From assembly GCF_947581785.1 (NCBI RefSeq), contig NZ_CANPVO010000046.1:1-64000 (forward strand): a DNA stretch of 64,000 bases, written 5' to 3'. This document shows, piece after piece, positions 35,361 to 44,740 of this stretch. Position numbers and translations under genes: made by a program. Source of the stretch: Candidatus Palauibacter polyketidifaciens. Lineage in GTDB: Bacteria; Gemmatimonadota; Gemmatimonadetes; Palauibacterales; Palauibacteraceae. Under the pieces are notes generated by a model. The model worked only from the letters and a program-made list of their open reading frames with translations, made no database searches and had not been told where the DNA came from. Each line of letters starts with the position of its first letter. Positions within the stretch are counted from its first letter, which is position 1.

Positions 35361-36647
35361 ATGCCTCGACGAGCCGTTCGTGAGACCATCTCGCGAGTAA
35401 ACCGGCAACGATGGCGCAGCGTGGGCGCACGCGCCGTCGGCATTGGAGAGAGGGCAACGAGCGGAGCAACCTACAACCCTTTGTCGCCGAGCGTGATCCA
35501 GGACCCCTATCGGACCTATGCCAGGCTTCGCAGGCGCAGCCCCGTGCATCGGAGCGCCATTCTGGGCAGCTGGCTGTTGACCCGCTACGAGGATGTGCTC
35601 GAGGCGGCAAAGGACCACGAGCGCTTTTCCAACAACCCGAGATGGCGCGAAGCGACGCGAAGCGTGCTCCCGCCGGCCCCGGACGACTACAGCATCCTGC
35701 TCGTGGATCCGCCCGAACACACGCGGCTGCGCAGGTGCGCCGCGAAGGCCTTCACGAGTGCGCGCCTGCGGACACTGGACGAGACCATCGCGCGCGTTGC
35801 GGCCGAACTCGTGGAGGGGGCGGCTGGACGGCGGACGATCGACTGGATCGCCGAAGTGGCGGAGCCGCTTGCCATGCGGGTGATGCTGGCGATGTTGGGG
35901 CTCCCCGAGAAGGACCACCGCCGATGGGAGGTATGGTCACGGAGGCGTGCCCGGCTCCTCGAGATGATCGCGACGCGCCGCGAGCGCAAAGCCGCGCACA
36001 TCGCGGGGTCGGAGATCCGGCGCTACTTCACGGCCCTGCTACGTCAGCGGACGCAATCGAGCGAGGACGACGCCGTCAGCACGCTGGCCAGGCTGGCTGC
36101 TGCGGGCGACGGGATCAGCATGACCGAAGCCTCCGACATGTTGAGCGTGCTGATGATCGCCGGCAACGAAACCACGACCCACCTCATCGGCAACGGCATG
36201 CTCGCCCTCGTGCGCGATCGGGAACAAATGCAACGCCTGCGCGAAGAACCGAAGCGGACGCGCGCCGCGATCAACGAGATGCTGCGCTTCGACAGCCCGG
36301 TGCAGACGGACTTCCGGGTCGCAAAGGCGGACGTCGTGGTTCGTGGACGGACGATCAGGGCGGGCGATGGCGTGATCCTGCTCACCGGATCGGCGAACCG
36401 GGACGGGGCGGCGTTCGAGAATCCCGACACCTTCGACATTACCCGCACGGGTCCAAAGCACGCGGCGTTCGGACACGGGGTCCACCGGTGTATCGGCGCC
36501 GAACTCGCGCGCATGGAGGCAAGCGCGATCTTCACCGAGGCGCTACGCAAGCTTGGTACGATTGAACTCGCCTCGGGCAGCCCGCGCTACCGTAAATCAA
36601 CGGTGATCCGCGGACTCGCCGCGCTCCCTCTGCGAGTCGCAGCGTGA
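35361..36647 (+). CDS. cytochrome P450 (class I bacterial type)
   Basis: A 428-residue soluble P450. I-helix AGNETTTHL (about 266) with the usual acid-alcohol pair, ExxR in INEMLRFDSP (305), and the haem loop FGHGVHRCIGAELARME (370) with Cys ligand. LLVDPPEHTRLRR is the C-helix region typical of CYP107-like bacterial enzymes. It should hydroxylate or epoxidise a small hydrophobic molecule using ferredoxin; none is encoded nearby. GGGAG lies 7 nt before the ATG. The 53 codons upstream in frame were excluded. It is divergent from the LuxR-type regulator, its likely controller. Confidence 0.94.
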   Translation: MPRRAVRETISRVNRQRWRSVGARAVGIGERATSGATYNPLSPSVIQDPYRTYARLRRRSPVHRSAILGSWLLTRYEDVLEAAKDHERFSNNPRWREATRSVLPPAPDDYSILLVDPPEHTRLRRCAAKAFTSARLRTLDETIARVAAELVEGAAGRRTIDWIAEVAEPLAMRVMLAMLGLPEKDHRRWEVWSRRRARLLEMIATRRERKAAHIAGSEIRRYFTALLRQRTQSSEDDAVSTLARLAAAGDGISMTEASDMLSVLMIAGNETTTHLIGNGMLALVRDREQMQRLREEPKRTRAAINEMLRFDSPVQTDFRVAKADVVVRGRTIRAGDGVILLTGSANRDGAAFENPDTFDITRTGPKHAAFGHGVHRCIGAELARMEASAIFTEALRKLGTIELASGSPRYRKSTVIRGLAALPLRVAA

Positions 36648-36649
36648 AG

Positions 36650-36868
36650 TCACGTCTTAACGTCGCATCCGGGCTGCTCGGCCAGCGCATCCACAGCCCA
36701 GGACGGCGGCTCGACGTCGATTCGGCGGGCGGCTTCCACGACGCAACGGGGGCAGGCCTTCAAGGGCTGGGTGCGACTGGAGCCCACGGAGCCGGGCGTC
36801 GGAGGTGGCTTCACGGTGAACGCCGTGCATCGGGGCCTGGCGCAGGTGTTTCCCCATTTCCCGGGCAC
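36650..36868 (-). CDS. possible zinc-ribbon small protein
   Basis: A 72-codon GTG frame converging on the P450 gene. It contains C-x4-C (TCARPRC) and, 25 residues later, C-x2-C (ACPRC), as in a zinc ribbon, then a short helical tail. About 84% of third codon positions are G or C, which fits coding use. No Shine-Dalgarno sequence was found and the start is uncertain; it could instead be the end of a decayed longer gene. No family recognised. Confidence 0.3.
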   Translation of the reverse strand: MPGKWGNTCARPRCTAFTVKPPPTPGSVGSSRTQPLKACPRCVVEAARRIDVEPPSWAVDALAEQPGCDVKT

Positions 36869-37243
36869 GCTGCCTAGCCTGACCCTTCCGGCAACACCCT
36901 GCCGGAAGCGGCGAAGGTCTTCTGAATCAACGGTTGCATGCGGACAGGCTCCGCCAGTCGCCGAAGCCGCGCAATTGCTCAAATGAGGTAATCCGGATCC
37001 GTGGACGCCGCGCAGACGGCGAAACTGCATCCCGAGGCCGCCGCGATGACCGCGCTCATGAGGTTGAACCCACAGCTCGAATAGAAACATTCGGTCCCGG
37101 GCGTCGCCCTCGGACCACACGACGAGGCGGACCACACGACGAGGCGCTCCACCCGAAACCGAGATGGAAAGCCCGGGGATGGCCCCGCGTGCCGTCTTCT
37201 CAACGCGCTTCCAGACGATCCGAGAGGAGCGCCCCCGGTGACG
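36869..37243. other. 375-nt stretch without a clear gene
   Basis: No credible coding frame, RNA or terminator is visible. The only structured element is a 17-bp tandem repeat at 37112-37145. Frames that cross this stretch have no homology I can recognise. Confidence 0.5.
37112..37145. repeat. 17-bp perfect tandem duplication
   Basis: GGACCACACGACGAGGC occurs twice in direct succession, 98 nt past the end of the beta-propeller gene on its 3' side. It is probably a slippage duplication. Confidence 0.85.
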
Positions 37244-38467
37244 TCAGTTCACCGTCGGCGGCAGACGCTTCACGACCACAATCTCGATGTCGAGTTCGTC
37301 CCGTTCGATGAAGGCCGCGAGCCCAGCGGGTCCGAACGCGGCCGGGATCGTCGCTTCCCGAGGATAGCTGCCGACGTAACGCCCGTCCGCTTCGAGGACA
37401 TCGAGGGGGCCGCCTTCGTGGGGTTGGTCGCCGCGGCGGCGGACCCAGATACGACCGTTCCAGGTCGTACGCAGTCCCCGGACCACCGGCACCTCTTCAA
37501 AGAACTCCTGCGACTCGATCATCTCCACCCATCGATCGCCGCTGCCTCCCCCCGTCACTGTCACTCCCCCAGGGGTCCGCGTGATGGAACTTCGACCCAT
37601 TTCGCTGAGTCGACGGTCCCTGTCGGCTCGTTCCATGCGTTCGGTCACGGGTTCGGGCACGAACGGCCGCCTGAGGATGTGTGAGACTCCGCTTTCCCGG
37701 CCCGCGATCTTGATCTCGTAGGCGGAGGAATCCGAGAAGGCGACTCTCGCGCCGGGCAGCGTGCCCACCCAGAGCTCCGGCTCGAAAGCGCGACGCTCGT
37801 TTTCCTCTCCGCGTGGAGGCATCCAGGCCTCCATGATCGTGTCCCGCGCCACCTCCTCTCCCGCGAGGCCGAGGCGCACGATCGGACGCGTGGGAGGACC
37901 GGGCCCCCTTTCCGGAGCTCCAATGTACGAGGCGCCAGCCAGTCGGGTGCCCACGACAACCGACTCGCCGCCGCGCTCGGGCCACATCCACGGGACTCGG
38001 GCCACGCTGGCGTCACCGCCGAAGCGAACGTGCCGTTCGTACTCACCATGTTCGTCAAAGATCAGGTAGGCGCGATGGCGGGCGTCCGCGACCACGACCT
38101 GCCCATCGGCCAGGACCGCCATGGCGAGCGCAAACTGGAACTCGCCCGGCCCCTCGCCCAGGCGCCCGAACTCGCGAACCAGGCTTCCGTCCGGCCCCAC
38201 GACCACGATGCGGCCGGCCAGGCTGTCGAATACGTAGAGGTTGCCGGCGCCATCAAACCCCAATCCGCGGATCCTGCCAAACTCTTCCCACTGCTCTCCA
38301 TCGGCGGCACCGACGCGGTAGACCTCCTCGAAGTCGGCCTCGAGCCAGCGGTCCTCGCCCGGAAGCTCGATGACTTCCTGAGCGAGTCCCCCGCTCGCGG
38401 TCGCAGGTGCCGCCAACGCGGTCAGCAGCGTGGCAGCGATTCGGGTCGGCCTCCCTCTTGCGAGCAT
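37244..38467 (-). CDS. exported six-bladed beta-propeller protein
   Basis: A 407-residue protein with a signal peptide ([16 protein letters not shown]). Repeats such as [43 protein letters not shown] are typical NHL/6-bladed propeller blades. These usually form binding or structural scaffolds in the periplasm; no catalytic motif is visible. The ATG at 38467 has AGAAGG at 8 nt; a GTG 9 nt upstream is the alternative. A SRPBCC gene ends 19 nt upstream, so the two probably form an operon. Confidence 0.82.
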   Translation of the reverse strand: MLARGRPTRIAATLLTALAAPATASGGLAQEVIELPGEDRWLEADFEEVYRVGAADGEQWEEFGRIRGLGFDGAGNLYVFDSLAGRIVVVGPDGSLVREFGRLGEGPGEFQFALAMAVLADGQVVVADARHRAYLIFDEHGEYERHVRFGGDASVARVPWMWPERGGESVVVGTRLAGASYIGAPERGPGPPTRPIVRLGLAGEEVARDTIMEAWMPPRGEENERRAFEPELWVGTLPGARVAFSDSSAYEIKIAGRESGVSHILRRPFVPEPVTERMERADRDRRLSEMGRSSITRTPGGVTVTGGGSGDRWVEMIESQEFFEEVPVVRGLRTTWNGRIWVRRRGDQPHEGGPLDVLEADGRYVGSYPREATIPAAFGPAGLAAFIERDELDIEIVVVKRLPPTVN

Positions 38468-38486
38468 GTCGGTCACCTTCTTCCCG

Positions 38487-38933
38487 CTATCCCGCCGCCT
38501 CGGCGTATGCCTTCACGGCATCGAGGTCGGCGTCGATCGCCCTGGCGATCACTCTCTTCATGAGCGGCGTGGCGAGTCTGGCCAGGAGCTTGTGGGGCCG
38601 CGCCTCCATCACCATGACCAGCCGCGTCCCGCGGCCATCCGGGTCCGGCTCGACGGTGAAGGTCGTGTCCCAGACCGTGCCGCCCGCGTCGGACACGAAG
38701 CGAACGTGCTCGTCCTGGACGTATTCGGTCACCTCCAGCTCCGTGGTCGCCCTTCTGCTCCCCATGAGCCGTGTCTCTCGGAAGCGGGCACCGACGCCTG
38801 TCCTTGTCTCCGACAGGAACTCCACGTGCTCGATGTGCGGCACGGCCTTGGAAAAGTTGGAGATGTCGGCGACGGTCGCAAAAACCGTTCCGACCGGGGC
38901 GTCGATGGTCCGGCTGAGTTCGGTGCGCGTCAT
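38487..38933 (-). CDS. SRPBCC (START/Bet v1-like) protein, copy 1
   Basis: A 148-residue protein of the helix-grip fold: opening strand [20 protein letters not shown], central [16 protein letters not shown], and a long C-terminal helix ([20 protein letters not shown]). Such proteins bind hydrophobic ligands in a cavity; some are polyketide cyclases. It closely resembles the gene at 63.1 kb (both have [18 protein letters not shown] and [22 protein letters not shown]), so the two are paralogues. No signal peptide, so cytosolic. The propeller gene follows by 19 nt. Confidence 0.88.
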   Translation of the reverse strand: MTRTELSRTIDAPVGTVFATVADISNFSKAVPHIEHVEFLSETRTGVGARFRETRLMGSRRATTELEVTEYVQDEHVRFVSDAGGTVWDTTFTVEPDPDGRGTRLVMVMEARPHKLLARLATPLMKRVIARAIDADLDAVKAYAEAAG

Positions 38934-39064
38934 GGCGGGAGGCTTTCCGGTCGATGGCCTGTCGGGTCGATGGGGGATTCCCCGGCTTGTTTCGTTCGGG
39001 CCGACGTCCTAGGTATCGGCCCCGCTCATCATACCCGTCTCCCCAGCCGACGAGCCACCGTGCA

Positions 39065-39748
39065 ATGACCGCCTACTTCACGCCCGACACCTTCAGCTTC
39101 CTGAGCGAGTTGGCCGCGAACAACGACCGCGAGTGGTTTCTGGCCAACAAGTCGCGGTACGAGGCGGAGGTCAAGGAGCCGGCGCTCCGCTTCATCTCCG
39201 ATTTCTCCATGCCCCTCGAGGAGATCAGTCCCCACTTTCGCGCCGACCCGAGGGCGAACGGCGGCTCGCTCTTCAGGATCTACCGCGACACGCGTTTCTC
39301 CCGGGACAAGAGCCCGTACAAGACCCACACCGGCATCCAGTTCCGGCACGAGGCGGGCAAGGACGCCCACGCCCCCGGCTTCTACCTGCACATCCAGCCC
39401 GGACACTGCTTCACGGGTTGCGGCTCGTGGCGCCCCGGCGGGCCGGCGCTCCGCAAGATCCGCGCGTCCATCGACGAGGATCCGGAGGCCTGGAAGCGGG
39501 CATCGCGCGACGCCGATTTTCGCGGGACCTTCGAGCTCTCCGGCGACTCGCTCGTCCGGGCCCCGCAGGGGTTCAGCGTGGACCATCCCCTGATCGAGGA
39601 CCTGCGGCGCAAGGACTTCATCGCGGTCGTGCAACTGGGCGAAGAAGATCTGATGTCGGACGACTTTCTCGACCGGTTCAACGCCCTGTGCCGCACCGCC
39701 GCGCCGTTCCAGCGCTGGCTGTGCCAGGCGACCGGCGTATCGTACTGA
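39065..39748 (+). CDS. DUF2461 protein
   Basis: A 227-residue cytosolic protein of the DUF2461/TIGR02453 family: FTPDTFSFLSELAANNDREWFLANKSRYEAEVKEPA at the N-terminus, FRIYRDTRFSRDKSPYKTH in the middle, GFYLHIQPG and GSWRPGGPALRKIR. Its function is unknown, though it is widespread. Length is normal for the family. The ATG at 39065 starts exactly where family members do. It stands alone, convergent with the barrel gene 50 nt on. Confidence 0.92.
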   Translation: MTAYFTPDTFSFLSELAANNDREWFLANKSRYEAEVKEPALRFISDFSMPLEEISPHFRADPRANGGSLFRIYRDTRFSRDKSPYKTHTGIQFRHEAGKDAHAPGFYLHIQPGHCFTGCGSWRPGGPALRKIRASIDEDPEAWKRASRDADFRGTFELSGDSLVRAPQGFSVDHPLIEDLRRKDFIAVVQLGEEDLMSDDFLDRFNALCRTAAPFQRWLCQATGVSY

Positions 39749-39798
39749 AGGCGCTGGCCAACCGGCCCGGCTGGAGTGCCTGACCTGAATCACGGTCT

Positions 39799-40653
39799 TC
39801 AGGGGATCGTCGGGTTCGGGTACGGGGGGACTCGCGTCAGCCCCGGGATCCCGAACGAGCGCGACACGCCGATCACGATCTCGACGTTGGCGTGCCCATG
39901 GTCCCATTCGTCGAGCCTCGTGGCGAGGCCGAAGTCGAGGACGCTCCAGTTGCTGACCTGGAGGCGAGTACCGATCTCGGCCCAGACCCGCGCTCGCCCC
40001 GCAGCAACCGGAGCCTCCACGTAGAGGTCGGCCAGGATCGCCCGGCTGAACAGTCCCAGGGGGTAGTCCGCGCCGAGGCCGAAGCGCAAGTAGTCGCCCC
40101 CGTCGCCCTCGGCGGCGAACCGGTAGCCGCCGTTGCCGTGCAGACGGAGTCGACCCAGGGAGCGCGTGGCGATTCCCATCACGCCGAACTGCCAGTCCTC
40201 GTGGCCAACGGCGCCGGCACCCGGCGTGCTCGCGTTGAGGCGCACGGCGACAGCGGGGAGCGAGATCGTCTCGCGGGCCAGTCCGTACAGGACGTGGGCA
40301 GAAACGGACTCGATCCCGCCGCCAGTCCCGTGCGCCGACGAGCGTTCGACGCCGCCCTCGATCTCGACTCCGAACTGTCCGTTGCGGAACAGCCCCGTCT
40401 TGAACTCGAGCAGACCGAGCAAGCCGCGGTCGCCCTCTCCCAGCGAGCCGCGGAGCCCACTTTGGAATTCCCACTCCCGGAACTTGATCGGATACGCATC
40501 CTCGACGCGTGTCGGGCGGTCGAGTTCCGCGGCGCGAAAGTCCTCTTGAGCGGCGACCGGCGCCGGCGCGGCGGCGGACCCCAGTCCCAGAGCGATCGTC
40601 GCCGAAACGCCCCGTATGGCGGTCGCCACGATACTCCTCGCGGCGGCCCTCAT
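39799..40653 (-). CDS. outer-membrane transporter-like barrel
   Basis: A 284-residue protein with a signal peptide (IALGLGSAAAPAPVAAQ). The rest is amphipathic strands with Gly and aromatic residues (KFREWEFQSGLRGSLGEGDRGLLGLLEFKTGLF and similar), like the MetA-pathway/transporter barrel family. It probably forms an outer-membrane pore. GAGGTG lies 5 nt before the ATG, which overlaps the stop of the preceding lipoprotein gene by 4 nt (ATGA), so the two are co-translated. Confidence 0.7.
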   Translation of the reverse strand: MRAAARSIVATAIRGVSATIALGLGSAAAPAPVAAQEDFRAAELDRPTRVEDAYPIKFREWEFQSGLRGSLGEGDRGLLGLLEFKTGLFRNGQFGVEIEGGVERSSAHGTGGGIESVSAHVLYGLARETISLPAVAVRLNASTPGAGAVGHEDWQFGVMGIATRSLGRLRLHGNGGYRFAAEGDGGDYLRFGLGADYPLGLFSRAILADLYVEAPVAAGRARVWAEIGTRLQVSNWSVLDFGLATRLDEWDHGHANVEIVIGVSRSFGIPGLTRVPPYPNPTIP

Positions 40654-41747
40654 CGGACACCTCGCTCCGAGACGCCAGCTGGCCGGCCCGCCTGGGGTGC
40701 GGGGAGCGGTCGCATGAACTCGCCCATCGGAGCCATCCGCGCCTCGGGGTGCCCCTGCGGCAGCCATCGTCCCGTTGGAAGCTCCGTCGGGACGCGCATC
40801 GCTCCGTCGCTCATGCGATGGTCCCCGCCCATCGGCATCCCGGGCGCTTCAACCGTGTCCTGACCCGCGTAGACCATCTGCCGCCGCAGGCGCTCGATCT
40901 CCGCTGCTTTCTCCGACAGGGAGTAGGAAGGCTCGGCCATGATGTCGTTCACCACATCGTGCATCATGTGGAGGTTGTCGAAGATGTGCGCGGCGGCCGG
41001 GAACAGGCGCGAGAAACGCGGCGCGACCTCGGCCGTGAGCGGCATGACGTGCGGAAGTTCCACGAGGACGGAGTCCGTGAAGACGTCGATCACCCGGTCG
41101 AGTTCCGCGCGCCGTCGATCCGGGTCGGTCTCCATCAGCGCCTCGTACACGGCCGCGTGGTGCCAGTGGTAGGCCCACAGAATCCCGTTGATGTCGGGGT
41201 ACGCGATGCGGAAGTTGCCGGCCCACTCGCCGCCCCCCTCCATGAAGCGGTGTCCGTAGCCGCGTGTGGAGAACGCCGCCTCCGTCTCCGACAGGTAGTA
41301 GGCGATGGCCCGCTCTCCGGCCGTTCGCTTATCGGTGATCCGGTCGTCCGTGAGGATGTCGTAGAGCTGGGAGTGCAGCATGTGCGCCCAGTCCATCGAC
41401 TGGGCGGTTTCGAACGCGACCCGCGTCCAGCGCGGCGCGATGATCTCCGCGGGCGGCTCGAACTTCGGCGGCTCCGCGATGTACGCCCGGACCCGGGCCT
41501 CGAACTCGGACATCCGTCCGGGCGTGTCCTGCCCCGGGCTCATCAGAATCTCGTAGGTGGCGAAGTGAGTGAAGTGCGCGGCGTAGAACGATCGAGCCGC
41601 CTCTTCGTGCGTGTCGTAAAACGCAAAATTGTACGGCGCGGCCAGGCGGTAGACGTCGTTGCGCTGAGCCGATCCGCAGGCGGCTGCGGCGAACGCGACG
41701 AACCCGACGATCCCCGCGGGACGCCGGAAGAGATGCGTGGATGGCAT
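40650..41747 (-). CDS. uncharacterised lipoprotein
   Basis: A 365-residue lipoprotein (FVAFAAAACGS lipobox). The body is helical and rich in His, Tyr and Trp (HFTHFATYEIL, AYHWHHAAVYEAL, FDNLHMMHDVVNDIM), suggesting a metal- or haem-binding helical bundle. The C-terminal 60 residues are Pro/Met/Gly-rich (APGMPMGGDHRM), perhaps another metal-binding tail. No family recognised. GAGGGG precedes the ATG. It lies between a small His/Cys secreted protein and the barrel, all minus strand, so a metal-handling role is a reasonable guess only. Confidence 0.72.
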   Translation of the reverse strand: MPSTHLFRRPAGIVGFVAFAAAACGSAQRNDVYRLAAPYNFAFYDTHEEAARSFYAAHFTHFATYEILMSPGQDTPGRMSEFEARVRAYIAEPPKFEPPAEIIAPRWTRVAFETAQSMDWAHMLHSQLYDILTDDRITDKRTAGERAIAYYLSETEAAFSTRGYGHRFMEGGGEWAGNFRIAYPDINGILWAYHWHHAAVYEALMETDPDRRRAELDRVIDVFTDSVLVELPHVMPLTAEVAPRFSRLFPAAAHIFDNLHMMHDVVNDIMAEPSYSLSEKAAEIERLRRQMVYAGQDTVEAPGMPMGGDHRMSDGAMRVPTELPTGRWLPQGHPEARMAPMGEFMRPLPAPQAGRPAGVSERGVR

Positions 41748-41831
41748 GGCTTGCCCCTCGTCTGAACGATGATACTCCACCGCGGCCCGCCATCGCAGCG
41801 GCGGTCGCGGCGCCTGCTGGACTACGTCCGT

Positions 41832-42158
41832 TCAGGCGGTTCTTGGAGGGGGCGTGTCCGGAGAGGCGCGCGAGGGAATCGGGGCGACGCTGCCCTGCAG
41901 CGCGGGATCCCATGCCTCCGAGAAGGCGCGGAAGCCGGCGCCGGTCTCCGCGAGTGACGCCAGGAGCACGACAGTGCACGCCATAAGCGTATGGCAGTCT
42001 CCCGGCGTCCCTGCCTCGTCACCCGCGACGGGGGTCAACGCCGCGGCGATCGCATGGTTGTGCGACGGGTGGTCGTGCGACCCCACCTCGCAGAGCGGGG
42101 CGCGCGCGTACGGCAAGACGACCGCGATCAGAAGCAGGGAGATGGCAAACCGGCGCAT
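41832..42158 (-). CDS. small secreted His/Cys protein
   Basis: A 108-residue protein with an N-terminal hydrophobic signal (RRFAISLLLIAVVLPYARA). The mature part begins with LCEVGSHDHPSHNH and has DCHTLMACT with a following hydrophobic stretch, so both Cys and His could bind a metal such as copper. Such layouts resemble DUF2946-like proteins, but I cannot confirm that. It is 84 nt upstream of the lipoprotein gene and 61 nt downstream of the MFS/spermidine-synthase-like gene. Confidence 0.6.
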   Translation of the reverse strand: MRRFAISLLLIAVVLPYARAPLCEVGSHDHPSHNHAIAAALTPVAGDEAGTPGDCHTLMACTVVLLASLAETGAGFRAFSEAWDPALQGSVAPIPSRASPDTPPPRTA

Positions 42159-42219
42159 GGCCGCAGTCTACCGGGTCCTCGTCGATGTGTCGATGCCCGC
42201 GAACCCGGATCAGCCGACG

Positions 42220-44520
42220 CTAGCGCGCGGGCATGAAGAAGGCGTCGTTGTCCGTGATGACGGGGCCGCGGCCGATGTAACCCGTCAGGTCCGCCTCGGC
42301 CATCGCCACGTAGCCTGCGATGGTCTCCGGCGGCCCGAGGTCGCGGGTGACGATCGGGTTGGCGGCCGCCCGCGTGAGCACCGACTGCATCACGACGGAC
42401 GACATCGGCTCCCGCGTCGCGACGACGTAGCTGTGCGTCGACCCGGTAGACCACAGCACCATGTTGGGGAAGATGTCCCATACGGTCCGCAGGATGTCGC
42501 GATAGTCGTCTTCGCGGACGCCGTGGATCGGGATCCACTGCATGAAGACGCCGTCCGCGGCGAGCCGGCTTTCGATCAACTGATAGAACTCGCTCGTGAA
42601 CAGCGCCCATGAACTCGCGTTCGCGGGGTGCGTCGCGTCCACGGAGATGATGTCGTACGACTCCTCCGTCCGGAGAAGGAAGTTCCGCCCGTCCTCGACA
42701 TGGAGCCGCAGCCGGTCGCTGTCGAGAACATCGTAGTTCTCCTCGGAGTAGACCGCGGCCGCCTCCATCATCTCGGGAGAAAGGTCGACGGCGTCGATGA
42801 CCGGGATGTCGTGCGTGTTCATCGTCCCGGTTGCGATCCCGTTGCCGAAGCTGAGGACGAGCGCGTTGCGGGCGCCGGGCCGGAGCAGCGGCGGCAGATG
42901 TCCGAGCAGCCGGAAGGCCGACATGCTCGCGCGGTCCGTCGGCACTTCGTCGCGGCCGTTGACGAAGGAGATCTTGAAGTTGTCCTCCGGGACCTCGAGC
43001 ACGGCGACGGTGGTCTCGACGCCCTCCTTGTAGAAGATGAGCCGGTCCGTCTCCGTGTAGTACGAGCCGAGATAGAAGCCGGTGGGGAGGATCGCGACGG
43101 CCAGCAGCGTGGCCACCATCGCGCCCGCCGGCGCAAATCGCAGCGTCCGCCGGCCCCCGCGGTCGAAGCGCAGGGCCACGGCCCCGAGTGCGAGGTTCAG
43201 CACCGCCAGCGCAACCGTCGTGTTGCGCAGTCCGAGGAGCGGCACGAGCACGAACCCCGCGCCGAGGGAGCCGGCAATCGCTCCCACCGTATTGAACGCG
43301 TTCACGCGGCCGATCCGAAGCCCGACGACTTGGGTCCGCTCGCGCGTGTACAGGCTCCCGACGACGGGGAACAGCGCCCCGAGGAGAAGGGTGGGAGGAA
43401 AGAGCGTGACAAGGGCGATGAGGAACTCGTAGGCGACGGTGTAGCCGCCGAACCAGTCCTCGAGGTGGAGCGCGGGAAGTCGCGCGAAGGCGTGGAGGAT
43501 GATGACGGCGAGCAGCCCGAGCGCGAGCTGGATCGCCCCGAAGTGCCTCAGCGTCGCCCGTTTCCGCCGCAGGACCCAGCTCGCGCCGGCGCTTCCGAGC
43601 GCGAGCCCGGTGAGGAAGACCGTCAGCATGAGCGAGAACGAGTACGAGGCGTGCGAGGAGTGGATGTAGAGGATCCGCGCCCACACCACCTCGTAGCCGA
43701 GGGCGATGAAGCCGGAGATGCCGAAGGCGACCGCGACGTAGCGCAGCGCCCCGGCCGAGATCGGGAGCGCGCCTTCCGCGGGTCCGGTCGCGGGCCGGCC
43801 CCCAACCGCCGAATCCGTTGCGGAACCGCGGGCCCCGCCCACTGCGGAGTCGCCGGCCTCCCTCGCCGCGTCGCCCGCCAGCCGGGCCGGAGCCAGCCGG
43901 GTGAGCGCGAGGGCTCCCCCCGCGACGAGCAGATTGATCGCCGCGCCGAGGAAGATGGTCTCCCGCGCGCCCAGGTACCGGAGGAAGACGAGTCCGGTGA
44001 GGACGCAGCCCAGGGCGGCGCCCGCCGTGTTCACGAGGTAGAGCCGACCCACGTCGCTTCCCACGCGCCCGCCGTGAGTCGCGTAGATCCGGCTCATGAC
44101 GGGCAGCGTGGCCCCGATGAGGAAGGTCGTCGGCGTGAGCACGGCCAGGGAGAAGACAAGCCGGCCCAGCGTGAGCCAGAAGCCTCCGGCCGGCAGGGCG
44201 TTGCTGAGCCCCGGATAGATTGTATGCAGGGCCCCGAGCAGGAAGGGCGACAGTGCGGCGAGCGCGGCGATCCCCACTTCGAGTGCCGCGTACGTGCGCA
44301 GGGGCCGTGCGTGCGCGTCGATGCGCCGACCCATCAGGTAGCTGCCGAGCGCGAGCCCGATCATGTAGGCCCCGATGACCGTGCTGTAGGCGTAGATGCT
44401 GACGCCGAACGTGAAGACGGACTGCCGCACCCAGGCGATCTGATAGATGAGCCCGCTGACCCCCGACAGGAAGAAGAGGGCCAGCAGCGCGATCCGCCGT
44501 ACACGGCTATCGGACGTCAT
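42220..44520 (-). CDS. fused MFS-like/spermidine synthase-like membrane protein
   Basis: A 766-residue protein. The N-terminal two thirds have many hydrophobic helices (LLALFFLSGVSGLIYQIAWVR, IGAYMIGLALGSYLMG). The C-terminal third is a spermidine synthase-type Rossmann domain: LVLSFGNGIATGTM, VDLSPEMMEAAAVYSEENYDVL, VEDGRNFLLRTEESYDIISVDATHPANASSWALFTSEFYQL. The D and E of the amine site are not obvious, so aminopropyl transfer is uncertain. Such fusions are common in marine bacteria and their substrate is unknown. An upstream ATG at 44532 is possible. Divergent from the amidohydrolase with 220 nt between. Confidence 0.88.
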   Translation of the reverse strand: MTSDSRVRRIALLALFFLSGVSGLIYQIAWVRQSVFTFGVSIYAYSTVIGAYMIGLALGSYLMGRRIDAHARPLRTYAALEVGIAALAALSPFLLGALHTIYPGLSNALPAGGFWLTLGRLVFSLAVLTPTTFLIGATLPVMSRIYATHGGRVGSDVGRLYLVNTAGAALGCVLTGLVFLRYLGARETIFLGAAINLLVAGGALALTRLAPARLAGDAAREAGDSAVGGARGSATDSAVGGRPATGPAEGALPISAGALRYVAVAFGISGFIALGYEVVWARILYIHSSHASYSFSLMLTVFLTGLALGSAGASWVLRRKRATLRHFGAIQLALGLLAVIILHAFARLPALHLEDWFGGYTVAYEFLIALVTLFPPTLLLGALFPVVGSLYTRERTQVVGLRIGRVNAFNTVGAIAGSLGAGFVLVPLLGLRNTTVALAVLNLALGAVALRFDRGGRRTLRFAPAGAMVATLLAVAILPTGFYLGSYYTETDRLIFYKEGVETTVAVLEVPEDNFKISFVNGRDEVPTDRASMSAFRLLGHLPPLLRPGARNALVLSFGNGIATGTMNTHDIPVIDAVDLSPEMMEAAAVYSEENYDVLDSDRLRLHVEDGRNFLLRTEESYDIISVDATHPANASSWALFTSEFYQLIESRLAADGVFMQWIPIHGVREDDYRDILRTVWDIFPNMVLWSTGSTHSYVVATREPMSSVVMQSVLTRAAANPIVTRDLGPPETIAGYVAMAEADLTGYIGRGPVITDNDAFFMPAR

Positions 44521-44740
44521 CGATCGGGGCATCCAGGGCGGCGGGTTCGTTCTGGACGGGAGATGAGGTGTCGGTCGGCGGCAACGTAGTCTGCCTGCCG
44601 GGCAGTCGATAGCCCGACCCGGTGCGCCGCGCCGGCCCAACGCCGGGCGCTTCCCGCCGTCTGGCCGCGCTCGGACCCGGACGACAGGTTTCGCAGGTGC
44701 CGACCACGCGATGATCACCCGCCGACTTGAGGAGCGTCCG

